Below are positions 1-6,679 of a stretch of DNA of 10,087 nucleotides, piece by piece (position 1 is the stretch's first letter; the number at the start of each line of letters is the position of its first letter). The stretch is from an uncultured Clostridia bacterium (GTDB taxonomy: Bacteria; Bacillota; Clostridia; Oscillospirales; UBA644): positions 1 to 10,087 of the forward strand of contig CAJGDF010000044.1 in assembly GCA_904502105.1 (NCBI GenBank), read 5' to 3'. The position numbers were made by a program, and so were the translations under genes. Under the pieces are notes generated by a model. That model had not been told where the DNA came from, searched no databases, and saw only the letters and a list, made by a program, of their open reading frames with translations.

Positions 1-1293
1 AACACCTGCAAGATTCTTGCCGTAGGTGTTAATTTTCTGTAATTTAAGGTTGCCGAAAACAGGTTTAACATCCAAAGTAACGCTGTCTTCTGCGTAAACG
101 GGAGTTGCACCTTCAGCTGCAGCTACGAGGTTCTGGGAAGCTTCGCGAGAAGTTGCAATGCCGTCAGGAATAGCTTCACCTTTTTCGTCGAAAGCACCAG
201 ATACATCGGCAGGCTTGGGAGAGTAGAAGTAAACACCAAGGGGAAGAACCTGGGTACCGGAAACAATAGCTTCGATTGTCTGTCCTGCTTCAATCTCAAC
301 TTTCATTGTGTAAACTTCAGTTCCCATAGAAATCGCAGTAGTTTCTACAATTTCATCACCAACAATTACTTCCAGCTTGATATTGTCTTTGTCGCTAGAA
401 CCACTGCCATTCAATTTTACACAAAGAACAACTTCGTATGTGTTGCCCTTTCCGATTACAGGAACAGCATCCAAGATTTCGATATCAGAGATAACGATCT
501 CATGCTTCTCTGCGTAGGTAGCGTCCTGAGCGAGGAGGTGATCAACGAGAGAGTCGATTCTTGTGCCTACTTCTTCATAGGTTTTGAATACTCTCTTACC
601 GGAAACAGTAAGACCGGATTCTGCGCTGGTGTCATGGAGAGGATAGCCCCACTGGAGGTTGTCAGATACGTTGTAAGACTTAGCGTATTTCATGGGTGTG
701 CCATTAGAGTTTGCGCATGCCCAGATAGCAGTCTGTACAGCAGCGATGATCTCGTTGCGAGTGAGTTCTTCTGCATAATCATATCCATTTGCGGCAAGAT
801 CAGCTTTCATTGCTTCAAGAGAAACATAGGGATAGGAATTAGTAACGATTGCACGGATCTTTGCAGCCTGTGCTTCGTCATAATATCCACTGTCTTCGAG
901 GTTGACTCTCTTGTAGTATGTGCCGTCTACGATCATGGTTTCTACGTCACAGCAGTAGGTAACCTCGTAGTTGCTTTCACCAAATACGTACAAGCCGCTG
1001 GGTTTCCAGGTTGTACCGTCGTGTTCAACGGTATCAATTACAACAAAGGTCTGAGGACCTTCACCTTCACCCATAAAGTGACCACCGAATTCATATCCGT
1101 GAACATAAGGTCTGAAAAGGGACATGAAGGTATAGCCTTCTGTACCTGCAGTTACATCTACTGCGACCTGGTCACCGTACCAGGTGTTGCCTTTTTCATC
1201 TGTTACTGCAGCGGAGCTTGCTATAGTAAACATTATAGAGCAAATGATTGCTGTCAATATAACTGATATAATTCTTTTGAGATTTTTTTTCAT
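1..1293 (-). CDS. Secreted thioester-domain (TED) surface adhesin, 3' end beyond the window
   Basis: The frame is open from ATG at 1293 to the window edge (431 codons, no stop). Residues 1-29 form a Sec signal peptide (MKKNLKR, a hydrophobic stretch, then a likely cut near ASSAA). A thioester domain follows: YCCD at 113-116 supplies the bond cysteine (Cys114 by position, Cys115 adjacent), and VQTAIW at 186-191 supplies Gln187, matching the family's TQxAIW motif. Next come a beta-rich segment (about 264-357, with GVYFYSP at 353-359) and SQNLVAAAEG at 386-395, both typical of clostridial proteins of this class. LKLQKINTYGKNLAGV at 416-431 is the opening strand of a Cna-B/SpaA prealbumin-like repeat. 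Known TED proteins bind host ligands covalently through the Cys-Gln thioester and are wall-anchored by an LPXTG-type signal, which would lie beyond the window. The Shine-Dalgarno site GAAAGGGA (1307-1300) sits 6 bases before ATG. It is not part of the fatty-acid operon. Confidence 0.88.
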   Translation of the reverse strand, partial: MKKNLKRIISVILTAIICSIMFTIASSAAVTDEKGNTWYGDQVAVDVTAGTEGYTFMSLFRPYVHGYEFGGHFMGEGEGPQTFVVIDTVEHDGTTWKPSGLYVFGESNYEVTYCCDVETMIVDGTYYKRVNLEDSGYYDEAQAAKIRAIVTNSYPYVSLEAMKADLAANGYDYAEELTRNEIIAAVQTAIWACANSNGTPMKYAKSYNVSDNLQWGYPLHDTSAESGLTVSGKRVFKTYEEVGTRIDSLVDHLLAQDATYAEKHEIVISDIEILDAVPVIGKGNTYEVVLCVKLNGSGSSDKDNIKLEVIVGDEIVETTAISMGTEVYTMKVEIEAGQTIEAIVSGTQVLPLGVYFYSPKPADVSGAFDEKGEAIPDGIATSREASQNLVAAAEGATPVYAEDSVTLDVKPVFGNLKLQKINTYGKNLAGV

Positions 1294-1368
1294 TGTAAGT
1301 CCCTTTCGCTTTATGAAACATATAAATAAAAGTTTCGTTTGATCTGATGTTTTTCTGTTTGTGGTGTT

Positions 1369-1377
1369 AGTATATCA
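1369..1377 (-). promoter_or_regulatory. Extended -10 promoter for the TED adhesin gene
   Basis: The minus strand reads TGATATACT, an extended -10 (TGn followed by TATACT, five of six bases matching TATAAT). It would give a 5' untranslated leader of roughly 70 bases before ATG at 1293. No good -35 hexamer is found at 16-18 bases. A run of A and T tracts upstream (about 1400-1440) could act as an UP-like element. The call rests on position and on the extended -10 alone. Confidence 0.4.
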
Positions 1378-1468
1378 CGCCTCAGTCACAAAAACGGTTA
1401 CATTTTCAAAATAAAAAAATTTTTGGAGAAAAAAATATTATTGCATCTTTGTGATTTCACTTAAAAGC

Positions 1469-1508
1469 AATTAGTCGTATAAGTATTTTATTGCTTATAC
1501 GACTAATT
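1469..1508 (-). terminator. Bidirectional intrinsic terminator after the thioesterase gene
   Basis: A perfect 15-bp inverted repeat (arms 1469-1483 and 1494-1508, 10-base loop) begins 50 bases past the thioesterase stop. The minus strand has an A tract before the stem and GCTTTT after it. The plus strand has TTTTT at 1507-1511. The layout suits termination of the minus-strand operon. The stem is AT-rich, so efficiency is uncertain. The surrounding gene-free stretch 1294-1558 otherwise holds only the adhesin promoter and AT-rich sequence. Confidence 0.7.
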
Positions 1509-1558
1509 TTTATGTTGTTCAGTTCTGATTTAAAGAAATATATATTATAATTATTTTC

Positions 1559-1972
1559 TCAATTTATAATATTTCTCCGTAATAAATCATCAAGATCCTG
1601 AAAATACTTTTTGAGAGGTACAGGCTTTCCGTTTGGGTTTAAAAAACAATGTACTGACGAAGCAATTGCAATTGTTTCATTGGTATCGATGTTTTTCATT
1701 ATATATGAAAACGTTAATTTTACACCGGTATACTGTGTTATTGAAACTTCTATTTCAAGTTTATTTCCAAAAGTACTCGGACGCTTATAATCGCATTTGA
1801 TCGATACAACAGGGGATGTTATCCCGTCTGCTTCTATCCTTGTCATTGGGTATCCGATTTTTTCCAGAAAGTCCAAACGAGCTTCTTCCATGAAACGTAT
1901 ATAATTGGAGTGATGTGTTATCCCCATTTTATCCGTTTCGTAGTAATTAATTTTATGAATAAATTTGTTCAT
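1559..1972 (-). CDS. Acyl-CoA/acyl-ACP thioesterase, 4HBT hot-dog family
   Basis: This 137-residue protein is a single hot-dog domain of the 4-hydroxybenzoyl-CoA thioesterase/YbgC type, the normal length for the family. The N-terminal signature YYETDKMGITHHSNYIRFME (10-29) carries the family's catalytic aspartate (Asp14) followed by MG and the NYIRFMEEAR helix. It should hydrolyse an acyl thioester to free acid and CoA or ACP; the chain length cannot be read from sequence. ATG at 1972 was chosen because AGGAGA lies 9 bases upstream and the family signature starts right after it. A longer frame to 2017 only adds basic residues read through the end of the PAS gene. The start overlaps the PAS gene stop as TAATG, which implies translational coupling. 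Together with the acyl-CoA synthetase upstream it forms a ligase/hydrolase pair. Confidence 0.85.
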   Translation of the reverse strand: MNKFIHKINYYETDKMGITHHSNYIRFMEEARLDFLEKIGYPMTRIEADGITSPVVSIKCDYKRPSTFGNKLEIEVSITQYTGVKLTFSYIMKNIDTNETIAIASSVHCFLNPNGKPVPLKKYFQDLDDLLRRNIIN

Positions 1973-3975
1973 TATTTTATATCTCCTGACAGTTCGCCGA
2001 GAGTAGTTTCGGCCCAACTGTAGTTTGTAAGATAACTTCCTTTGAACAGTTGAGAATATTCTTCTTTACCGGAAAGATAATTGTATAGATCGCATTGAAC
2101 TTTTTCCGGTATAATACGGCGTTTGCCGTCGATTGTTTCTATAATATCCGAAATACCGTATTCTTCAAGTGTGTTTTTTAAACGTAAGGCAACTTTTCTG
2201 TATCGTGATAATGTTACGGTTGAAGCAGGCTCGTCTTCCCATAAAAATCCGATTGCTTCTTCCGATGTTACATATCCGCCTTTTCTGTCAATAAGGAGAG
2301 CGAAAAGTTCCTTTGCTTTTTTGTTTCTGAATGCTATCGGTATATCTCCGACAAAAACATCAAAATAACCAAAAGTCCTTATTGAAACCGTTCTGTTTTC
2401 AGGAAGTGTGGTTTTTACATTTTGTTTACTCGAATCTGCATAATAAAGCATTACATATCTTGAATTCTTACTGTTTGCTTCTTTATGAGAACAAATAGCT
2501 TTGATCTTACGCTCTTTTTCGGATTTACAGTCAAAATACGTAAATTCAGCTTCTCCGTTTCGTAAAAGCTCTTCAAAATCTTCGTATGCGGTATCGCTGT
2601 ATGCAACAAATTTTTCAAGGGGTGTGGACTTCTCCATCAAAGAGATCCATTCTTCTTTTGTGTATCCGAAAAATTCGCATACATTATCGTTTGCAAACAG
2701 AGGCTTGATGAGCCCTTCTGATGTAACTTCAAATGCAGCAAGTCCGTCTGTAAAACGCATTACAAGCTCTTTCATGTTTTCGCGGAGAATATTGTTTTCT
2801 GTTCTTAAAATTTCCGCATCAGCAGTATCTGGCATTGTTCGGCAACAGTAAAAGCTTACAGAATCGTCAACTTTTATAAAAACACCCTTATACTTTTTAT
2901 TCTCTCCGTTTGATGACTTCGCAATATATTCAATCATCGGAGGCTGAATATTTTGAGTGTAAAGCTTTTTCTGGCAGAAATCTTTGAAAAATGTCAATAC
3001 CCGTTCTCTGTCTTCTGCGATAACTGTTTTAACTATCCATTTTTCGTAAGCATCTTCTATTTGTATTGCGATGTTTTCAAAATGCTTGAAGTTTGAAGAC
3101 CCGCTGCTGTGGAGACATTTTACGGTATTTGCATCAATGTTGAATTCAAATATTTTATCGTAAACATCTGTTAATGCTTTTAAATATCTCTCAGTTTCTA
3201 TATTTTTTCTTTTTTGATGACGGTCTGTAACGTCCATGCATACCGTTTGAAATTCAGATGTTCCATACTCATTTATCGTCTTTGTTACCCAACCGAAAAT
3301 ATGAGCTCTTGTTCCGTCACACCTCAAAAGAGTTATTTCTCCGGCTACCGGAACATCCGATGAATAAACTCTGTTCAGATATTTTGAAAATCTTCGGCGT
3401 TCTTCCATCGGTATCATCAGAAAAATATTACTTTTATACAGTTCAAGATAATCCAATTCTCCTTCTTTAACTTCGGGAAAACGAAGAATATCGATCATCT
3501 TTTGATTTATATACGTTACTCTCGGTTGTTTCTCACAGGTATATTTCATGAAACCGCAGGGGATAGTTTCATTAAGAAAACGTAAATCGTTATTTTCATT
3601 TTTTATATCTGTTATGTCTGTTAATACGGACGAACCGATAAATATACCGTCTTTGTTTTTTTCTGAAGTGAAACAGTCTCTTACAAATATTACAGAGCCG
3701 TCTTTTCTTATTAAACGGTATTCTGTCGAAAGTGTTTGTTCTTTTACCGAAAGACGCTGTAAAAATTCGGAATACTTTTCCTGATCTGCAGGATGCACGC
3801 TGAGCGCATAAAGATCATACTTTTCACTTTGTAATTCGGATCTTTCCTTGCCTAACATGCCGCAAAGATTTTGGCTTACAAAGCTTAAATGAAACGGTTT
3901 TTCAAGTATATATGTGTGAAAACCGCTGATTTGAAAGTTAAGTATGTTTTCCGTATTGTTTAACATGTTGTTCAT
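1972..3975 (-). CDS. Multi-PAS sensor with C-terminal winged-helix (SARP/BTAD-like) DNA-binding domain
   Basis: This 667-residue protein has no membrane segment and no histidine-kinase, GGDEF or receiver motif. Two PAS units are clear: about 15-125 (RLIRKDGSVIFVRD at 87-100, ending LTDITDIKNE) and 131-256 (ending VCMDVTDRHQKRK). A third PAS-like region at 265-380 is weak. A fourth at about 398-513 is better (LFANDNVCEFFGYTKEEW at 426-443). The C-terminus (about 529-667) matches the winged helix of clostridial SARP-like response regulators: IRTFGYFDVFVGDIPI, KAKELFALLIDRKGG and LWEDE, then CDLYNYL and SYLTNYSWAETT. It is therefore most likely a one-component cytoplasmic regulator that senses a small ligand. 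Operon position suggests control of, or response to, fatty-acid genes, which is inference. ATG at 3975 fits the hairpin leader upstream; Met4 at 3966 is an alternative. Confidence 0.82.
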   Translation of the reverse strand: MNNMLNNTENILNFQISGFHTYILEKPFHLSFVSQNLCGMLGKERSELQSEKYDLYALSVHPADQEKYSEFLQRLSVKEQTLSTEYRLIRKDGSVIFVRDCFTSEKNKDGIFIGSSVLTDITDIKNENNDLRFLNETIPCGFMKYTCEKQPRVTYINQKMIDILRFPEVKEGELDYLELYKSNIFLMIPMEERRRFSKYLNRVYSSDVPVAGEITLLRCDGTRAHIFGWVTKTINEYGTSEFQTVCMDVTDRHQKRKNIETERYLKALTDVYDKIFEFNIDANTVKCLHSSGSSNFKHFENIAIQIEDAYEKWIVKTVIAEDRERVLTFFKDFCQKKLYTQNIQPPMIEYIAKSSNGENKKYKGVFIKVDDSVSFYCCRTMPDTADAEILRTENNILRENMKELVMRFTDGLAAFEVTSEGLIKPLFANDNVCEFFGYTKEEWISLMEKSTPLEKFVAYSDTAYEDFEELLRNGEAEFTYFDCKSEKERKIKAICSHKEANSKNSRYVMLYYADSSKQNVKTTLPENRTVSIRTFGYFDVFVGDIPIAFRNKKAKELFALLIDRKGGYVTSEEAIGFLWEDEPASTVTLSRYRKVALRLKNTLEEYGISDIIETIDGKRRIIPEKVQCDLYNYLSGKEEYSQLFKGSYLTNYSWAETTLGELSGDIK

Positions 3976-4016
3976 AAAAATTGTCTTGGCTTTCGTTTTA
4001 GAAAGTCTTCCTTTCT
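3976..4016 (-). promoter_or_regulatory. Hairpin-bridged ribosome binding site of the PAS regulator (leader element copy 3)
   Basis: AGAAAGGA lies at 4016-4009, 33 bases before ATG, which is too far for direct use. Between them CTTTC (4005-4001) and GAAAG (3994-3990) can form a 5-bp hairpin with loop TAAAAC. A further G-C pair (4007/3988) is possible beyond one A/C mismatch. Folding leaves about 13 unpaired bases between Shine-Dalgarno site and ATG. GAAAG inside the site (4015-4011) can alternatively pair with the same CTTTC. No other Shine-Dalgarno candidate lies closer to ATG. The layout matches those before accA and accB. Confidence 0.6.
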
Positions 4017-4019
4017 TTG

Positions 4020-4079
4020 GGGCGTTGAGGGCGGTTTAAATGCGAATCGTTGTGTGAAACGACGAAAGTCTCAAAACCC
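4020..4079 (-). promoter_or_regulatory. Possible structured 5' leader upstream of the PAS gene
   Basis: On the minus strand GGGTTTTGAG (4079-4070) can pair with CTCAACGCCC (4029-4020), with one wobble and one mismatch. Inside this, TCGTT (4062-4058) pairs with AACGA (4051-4047) around a 6-base loop. The outer stem ends just before the AGAAAGGA site. This would be a branched RNA structure between the promoter and the hairpin-bridged ribosome binding site. It matches no riboswitch class that I recognise, and the pairing was found by eye. Confidence 0.3.
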
Positions 4080-4127
4080 ACGCGAAAATTCGATTTTTAC
4101 TTTAATCTTCGTTGACAGGATGAGCTG

Positions 4128-4147
4128 AATTTATGTTATCATAAATT
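4128..4147. repeat. Perfect 8-bp palindrome, candidate operator
   Basis: The arms AATTTATG (4128-4135) and CATAAATT (4140-4147) are exact inverted repeats around TTAT. The palindrome covers the predicted -10 of the PAS-gene promoter, a common place for a repressor site. It does not resemble the published FapR site, and its factor is unknown. An RNA hairpin is also possible but would be weak, being all A/T except one G-C pair. Confidence 0.45.
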
Positions 4148-4166
4148 TTCAACAGAACTTTGACTA
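4138..4166 (-). promoter_or_regulatory. Probable promoter of the PAS regulator-thioesterase unit
   Basis: The minus strand has TAGTCA at 4166-4161 (four of six bases of TTGACA) and TATGAT at 4143-4138 (five of six of TATAAT), separated by exactly 17 bases. Transcription would start near 4131 and leave a leader of about 155 bases before ATG at 3975. The promoter lies 41-69 bases past the acyl-CoA synthetase stop, in the only large gap inside the minus-strand gene run. No terminator is evident between the synthetase and this promoter, so read-through is also possible. Confidence 0.45.
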
Positions 4167-4206
4167 TTTAACAAACCCCGTATAGTATATTACGCAAAGC
4201 ATTTAT

Positions 4207-5844
4207 TTAATTGTTTTGATTTCGAAGAACTGTCTTCTGTATTTTTCCGCTTATTGTCTTTGGCATTTCTTCAACAAATTCGATAAGCCGTATCCATTTA
4301 TATTCCGCAAGTCTGTGATTGCAGTATTCCTTTATTTCCAGTTCCAGCTCTTTAGTCGGTGATTTATCTTTGTTTAGTCTTATAACTGCTTTGATTGCCT
4401 GGCCTCTTAACGTATCCGGAACCCCTATAACACTGCACTCTGCAACCGCAGGGTGTTCTGAAAGAACATTTTCAATTTCATACGGACCGACACGGAATCC
4501 CCCGGTTTTAATTATATCGTCAAATCTTCCGTGAAACCAAAATCTTCCGTTTTCGTCTTTGTAGGCCGCATCTCCTGTATGATAAACGCCGTCTCTCCAT
4601 ACGTATTTATACTGTTCTTCGTTATCCAGATATGAGATAAAAATGCCTGACTGCTTATCATTTTTCTTTGGAATTATTACAACTTCACCTATTTCGCCTG
4701 ATTGTACGGCTTCACCGTTTTTGCCTCGAAGCTCAATGTTGTAAAAAGGAGAAGGCATTCCCATAGATCCCGCCACGGCATTTTTTTCATCAAAGTTTGC
4801 CATTAACAACGCGGTTTCGGTCTGTCCGTATCCTTCACAGAGACATAGTCCTGTTCTTTCTGTGAATTTTCGGAAAACCTCGGGAGAGAGCATTTCCCCG
4901 GCAGTTGACGCATGTTTCAGCGACGGCATATCGGGTATTCCTTTTCTTGCAAGGTATCTGTAAACCGTTGGCGGAGCACAAAATGATGTAACCTTGTATT
5001 TGTTTATGATATTTGTTAGCTGCTTGGGATCAAAATTATCAAAATCATAAACCATTACCGCACTGCCGATAAGCCATTGTCCGTAAATTTTACCCCATGA
5101 TGCTTTTGCCCAGCCTGTTTCGGCAACAGTGAAATGAAGTCCGTTATCTTCGGCATGCTGCCAATATTTGGCAGTAACAATATGAGCAAGAGGGTAGGTG
5201 TAATCATGTATAACACCTTTGGGATAACCTGTTGTTCCAGATGTGAAATAGAGTATCATCGGATCGTTTGCTGATGTTTGAACACGTGGGAAAGTATCTG
5301 CTGATTTTTCGGTTTCTTCTGTCAGATTTTCAAAGCCGCCGATGTCTGCCTGTACACACCAAAGCTTGGGTTTAATATCTGTTTGTTTCAATGCAGATAA
5401 TATTTTATCGGGAACCTCGTTTTGTGATGTGCAGATGATTGCTTTGACTTTTGATGTATTTATTCTGTATATAAGATCAGTTACCGTCAGCATATGAGTC
5501 GCAGGAATCATAACAGCTCCTATCTTATGGAGCGCTATTGCTGTAAACCAATATTCGTAATGTCTTTTAAGAATAACCATTACTCTGTCGCCTTTGCGTA
5601 TTCCCGAAACATCAAAAACATTTGCCATTTTATTGCTGTATTTACTTATATCCGCAAATGTAAAAATGCGTTCTTCATTTTCGGTATTACACCAGACCAA
5701 TGCTTTTTTATTCGGTGTATTTTTTGCTATTTGATCTACAACATCATATCCGAAATTGAAGTTTTTCGGTATATCAAGTTCAAAATTCTTTATGTTTCCG
5801 TTTTCATCCGTTGTTTCACTGCAAAACTGTCGGTAAATGCTCAT
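4207..5844 (-). CDS. AMP-forming acyl-CoA synthetase, medium/short-chain (MACS-like)
   Basis: This complete 545-residue adenylate-forming enzyme makes acyl-CoA from a carboxylic acid, ATP and CoA. Core motifs in order: P-loop [12 protein letters not shown] (199-210), GYGQTET (338-344), YHTGD with Asp424, [20 protein letters not shown] (439-458) with Arg440 as domain hinge, and [11 protein letters not shown] (528-538) with catalytic Lys534. Overall it resembles acetyl-CoA synthetase/medium-chain acyl-CoA synthetase relatives rather than long-chain FadD, but substrate is not fixed by these motifs. ATG at 5844 overlaps the accA stop as ATGA, with AAGGAG 6 bases upstream, so it is translationally coupled to the carboxylase. 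It could recycle fatty acids, or activate short or branched volatile acids into primers for the first condensing enzyme; both are inference. Confidence 0.9.
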   Translation of the reverse strand: MSIYRQFCSETTDENGNIKNFELDIPKNFNFGYDVVDQIAKNTPNKKALVWCNTENEERIFTFADISKYSNKMANVFDVSGIRKGDRVMVILKRHYEYWFTAIALHKIGAVMIPATHMLTVTDLIYRINTSKVKAIICTSQNEVPDKILSALKQTDIKPKLWCVQADIGGFENLTEETEKSADTFPRVQTSANDPMILYFTSGTTGYPKGVIHDYTYPLAHIVTAKYWQHAEDNGLHFTVAETGWAKASWGKIYGQWLIGSAVMVYDFDNFDPKQLTNIINKYKVTSFCAPPTVYRYLARKGIPDMPSLKHASTAGEMLSPEVFRKFTERTGLCLCEGYGQTETALLMANFDEKNAVAGSMGMPSPFYNIELRGKNGEAVQSGEIGEVVIIPKKNDKQSGIFISYLDNEEQYKYVWRDGVYHTGDAAYKDENGRFWFHGRFDDIIKTGGFRVGPYEIENVLSEHPAVAECSVIGVPDTLRGQAIKAVIRLNKDKSPTKELELEIKEYCNHRLAEYKWIRLIEFVEEMPKTISGKIQKTVLRNQNN

Positions 5845-6638
5845 ATGTTCTCCTTAGTTACTGCGTTTACACCTATGCTTCTGAATCTGTCGTAACGGTG
5901 TGATATAAGATCAAGATCGTTTGAAAGCGTTTGTATTTCATCCGATAAAAGCATTCTTATCCTGTCGAAGAATTCTTTTTTGCCTAAATCTTTTTCTGAT
6001 AAGATTTTTTCTATAACTCCGAGACTTTTCGCGTCTTCGGCTGTAAGTTTCAAACTTGAAGCTGCATCTTCGGCTTTTGATGAATCTTTCCAAAGTATAC
6101 TTGCACAGCCTTCGGGTGAAATGACGGAATATACAGAGTTTTGGAGCATCCAAACACGGTCTGCAACCGCAAGTGCCAGTGCACCTCCGCTTCCTCCTTC
6201 GCCGATCAGTATTGATATTATCGGAACACATAGAGTAGACATTTCCATCAGATTTTCTGCAATCGCCTGCCCCTGACCTCTTTCTTCTGCTCCTATGCCG
6301 CAAAATGCACCAGATGTATCAACAAAGCATATTATGGGTCGTCCGAATTTTTCCGCTTGCTTCATAAGTCGGAGTGCTTTTCTGTATCCTTCGGGATGAG
6401 GAGCACCGAAATTACGGAAAGTACGTTCTTTTGCACTGTGACCTTTTTCTATCGCTATTACAGTTACTGGTTCACCGTTAAGTCTTGCAATTCCGCCGAC
6501 TATTGCCTTGTCATCGGCAAAATTTCTGTCACCGTGAAATTCTATAAAGTTCTTGAAAATGCTTTTAATGTAATCCATTCCTGTTGGACGGGAATTTTCT
6601 CTTGCAAGTTTTACTCTTTCGTAAGCCGTTTCATTCAT
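5841..6638 (-). CDS. accA: Acetyl-CoA carboxylase carboxyltransferase alpha subunit
   Basis: The product (265 residues) is the alpha half of the carboxyltransferase, which with AccD moves CO2 from carboxybiotin to acetyl-CoA, giving malonyl-CoA. Visible family motifs are [20 protein letters not shown] (31-50), [18 protein letters not shown] (75-92), GIGAEERGQ (114-122) and the oxyanion-hole loop [10 protein letters not shown] (146-155). It is shorter than the roughly 320 residues of the Escherichia coli and Bacillus proteins because the N-terminal helical part is reduced. The usual DTPGAYPG loop reads DTSGAFCG (107-114). Its ATG is 40 bases past the accD stop, and the only good Shine-Dalgarno match overlaps that stop, with a hairpin between. 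The stop overlaps the acyl-CoA synthetase start. Confidence 0.95.
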   Translation of the reverse strand: MNETAYERVKLARENSRPTGMDYIKSIFKNFIEFHGDRNFADDKAIVGGIARLNGEPVTVIAIEKGHSAKERTFRNFGAPHPEGYRKALRLMKQAEKFGRPIICFVDTSGAFCGIGAEERGQGQAIAENLMEMSTLCVPIISILIGEGGSGGALALAVADRVWMLQNSVYSVISPEGCASILWKDSSKAEDAASSLKLTAEDAKSLGVIEKILSEKDLGKKEFFDRIRMLLSDEIQTLSNDLDLISHRYDRFRSIGVNAVTKENI

Positions 6639-6679
6639 TTTATCTTTTTCGGCTTTCTTTATTGAAAGCCTTCCTTTCT
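6639..6679 (-). promoter_or_regulatory. Hairpin-bridged ribosome binding site of accA (leader element copy 2)
   Basis: AGAAAGGA lies at 6679-6672 and overlaps the accD stop codon. ATG is 33 bases further on. Between them GGCTTTC (6670-6664) and GAAAGCC (6657-6651) form a perfect 7-bp hairpin with loop AATAAA. Folding leaves about 13 unpaired bases from Shine-Dalgarno site to ATG. GAAAG at 6678-6674 can compete for CTTTC at 6668-6664. Spacing before and after the hairpin equals that of the PAS gene copy. Ribosomes finishing accD would stop directly on the element. Confidence 0.65.

Noticed and set aside
502..1266. Plus-strand open frame of 254 codons
   Set aside because: It is a shadow of the minus-strand TED adhesin, which has a signal peptide, both thioester motifs and a Shine-Dalgarno site. 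The plus-strand translation is cysteine- and serine-rich with no recognisable domain.
1291..1310. Fourth copy of the hairpin leader before the TED gene
   Set aside because: The site is GAAAGGGA with normal 6-base spacing, and there is no CTTTC/GAAAG hairpin. It is an ordinary ribosome binding site.
1973..2017. N-terminal extension of the thioesterase
   Set aside because: It overlaps the PAS gene end. ATG at 1972 has AGGAGA at good spacing and is followed at once by the family signature.
4112..4142. Plus-strand promoter TTGACA with TATCAT
   Set aside because: The -35 is perfect but the spacer to TATCAT is 19 bases and no plus-strand gene follows; it is probably chance in AT-rich DNA.
4112..4166. 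FapR or FabT operator at this locus
   Set aside because: No match to the operator patterns I know for these regulators was seen; the palindrome at 4128-4147 has a different sequence.
5494..5895. Plus-strand open frame of 133 codons
   Set aside because: It lies opposite the synthetase start and the accA end, has no Shine-Dalgarno support and no recognisable domain.
5938..6303. Minus-strand frame of 121 codons inside accA
   Set aside because: It is a second frame of accA, arginine- and cysteine-rich, without motif; accA itself is unmistakable.
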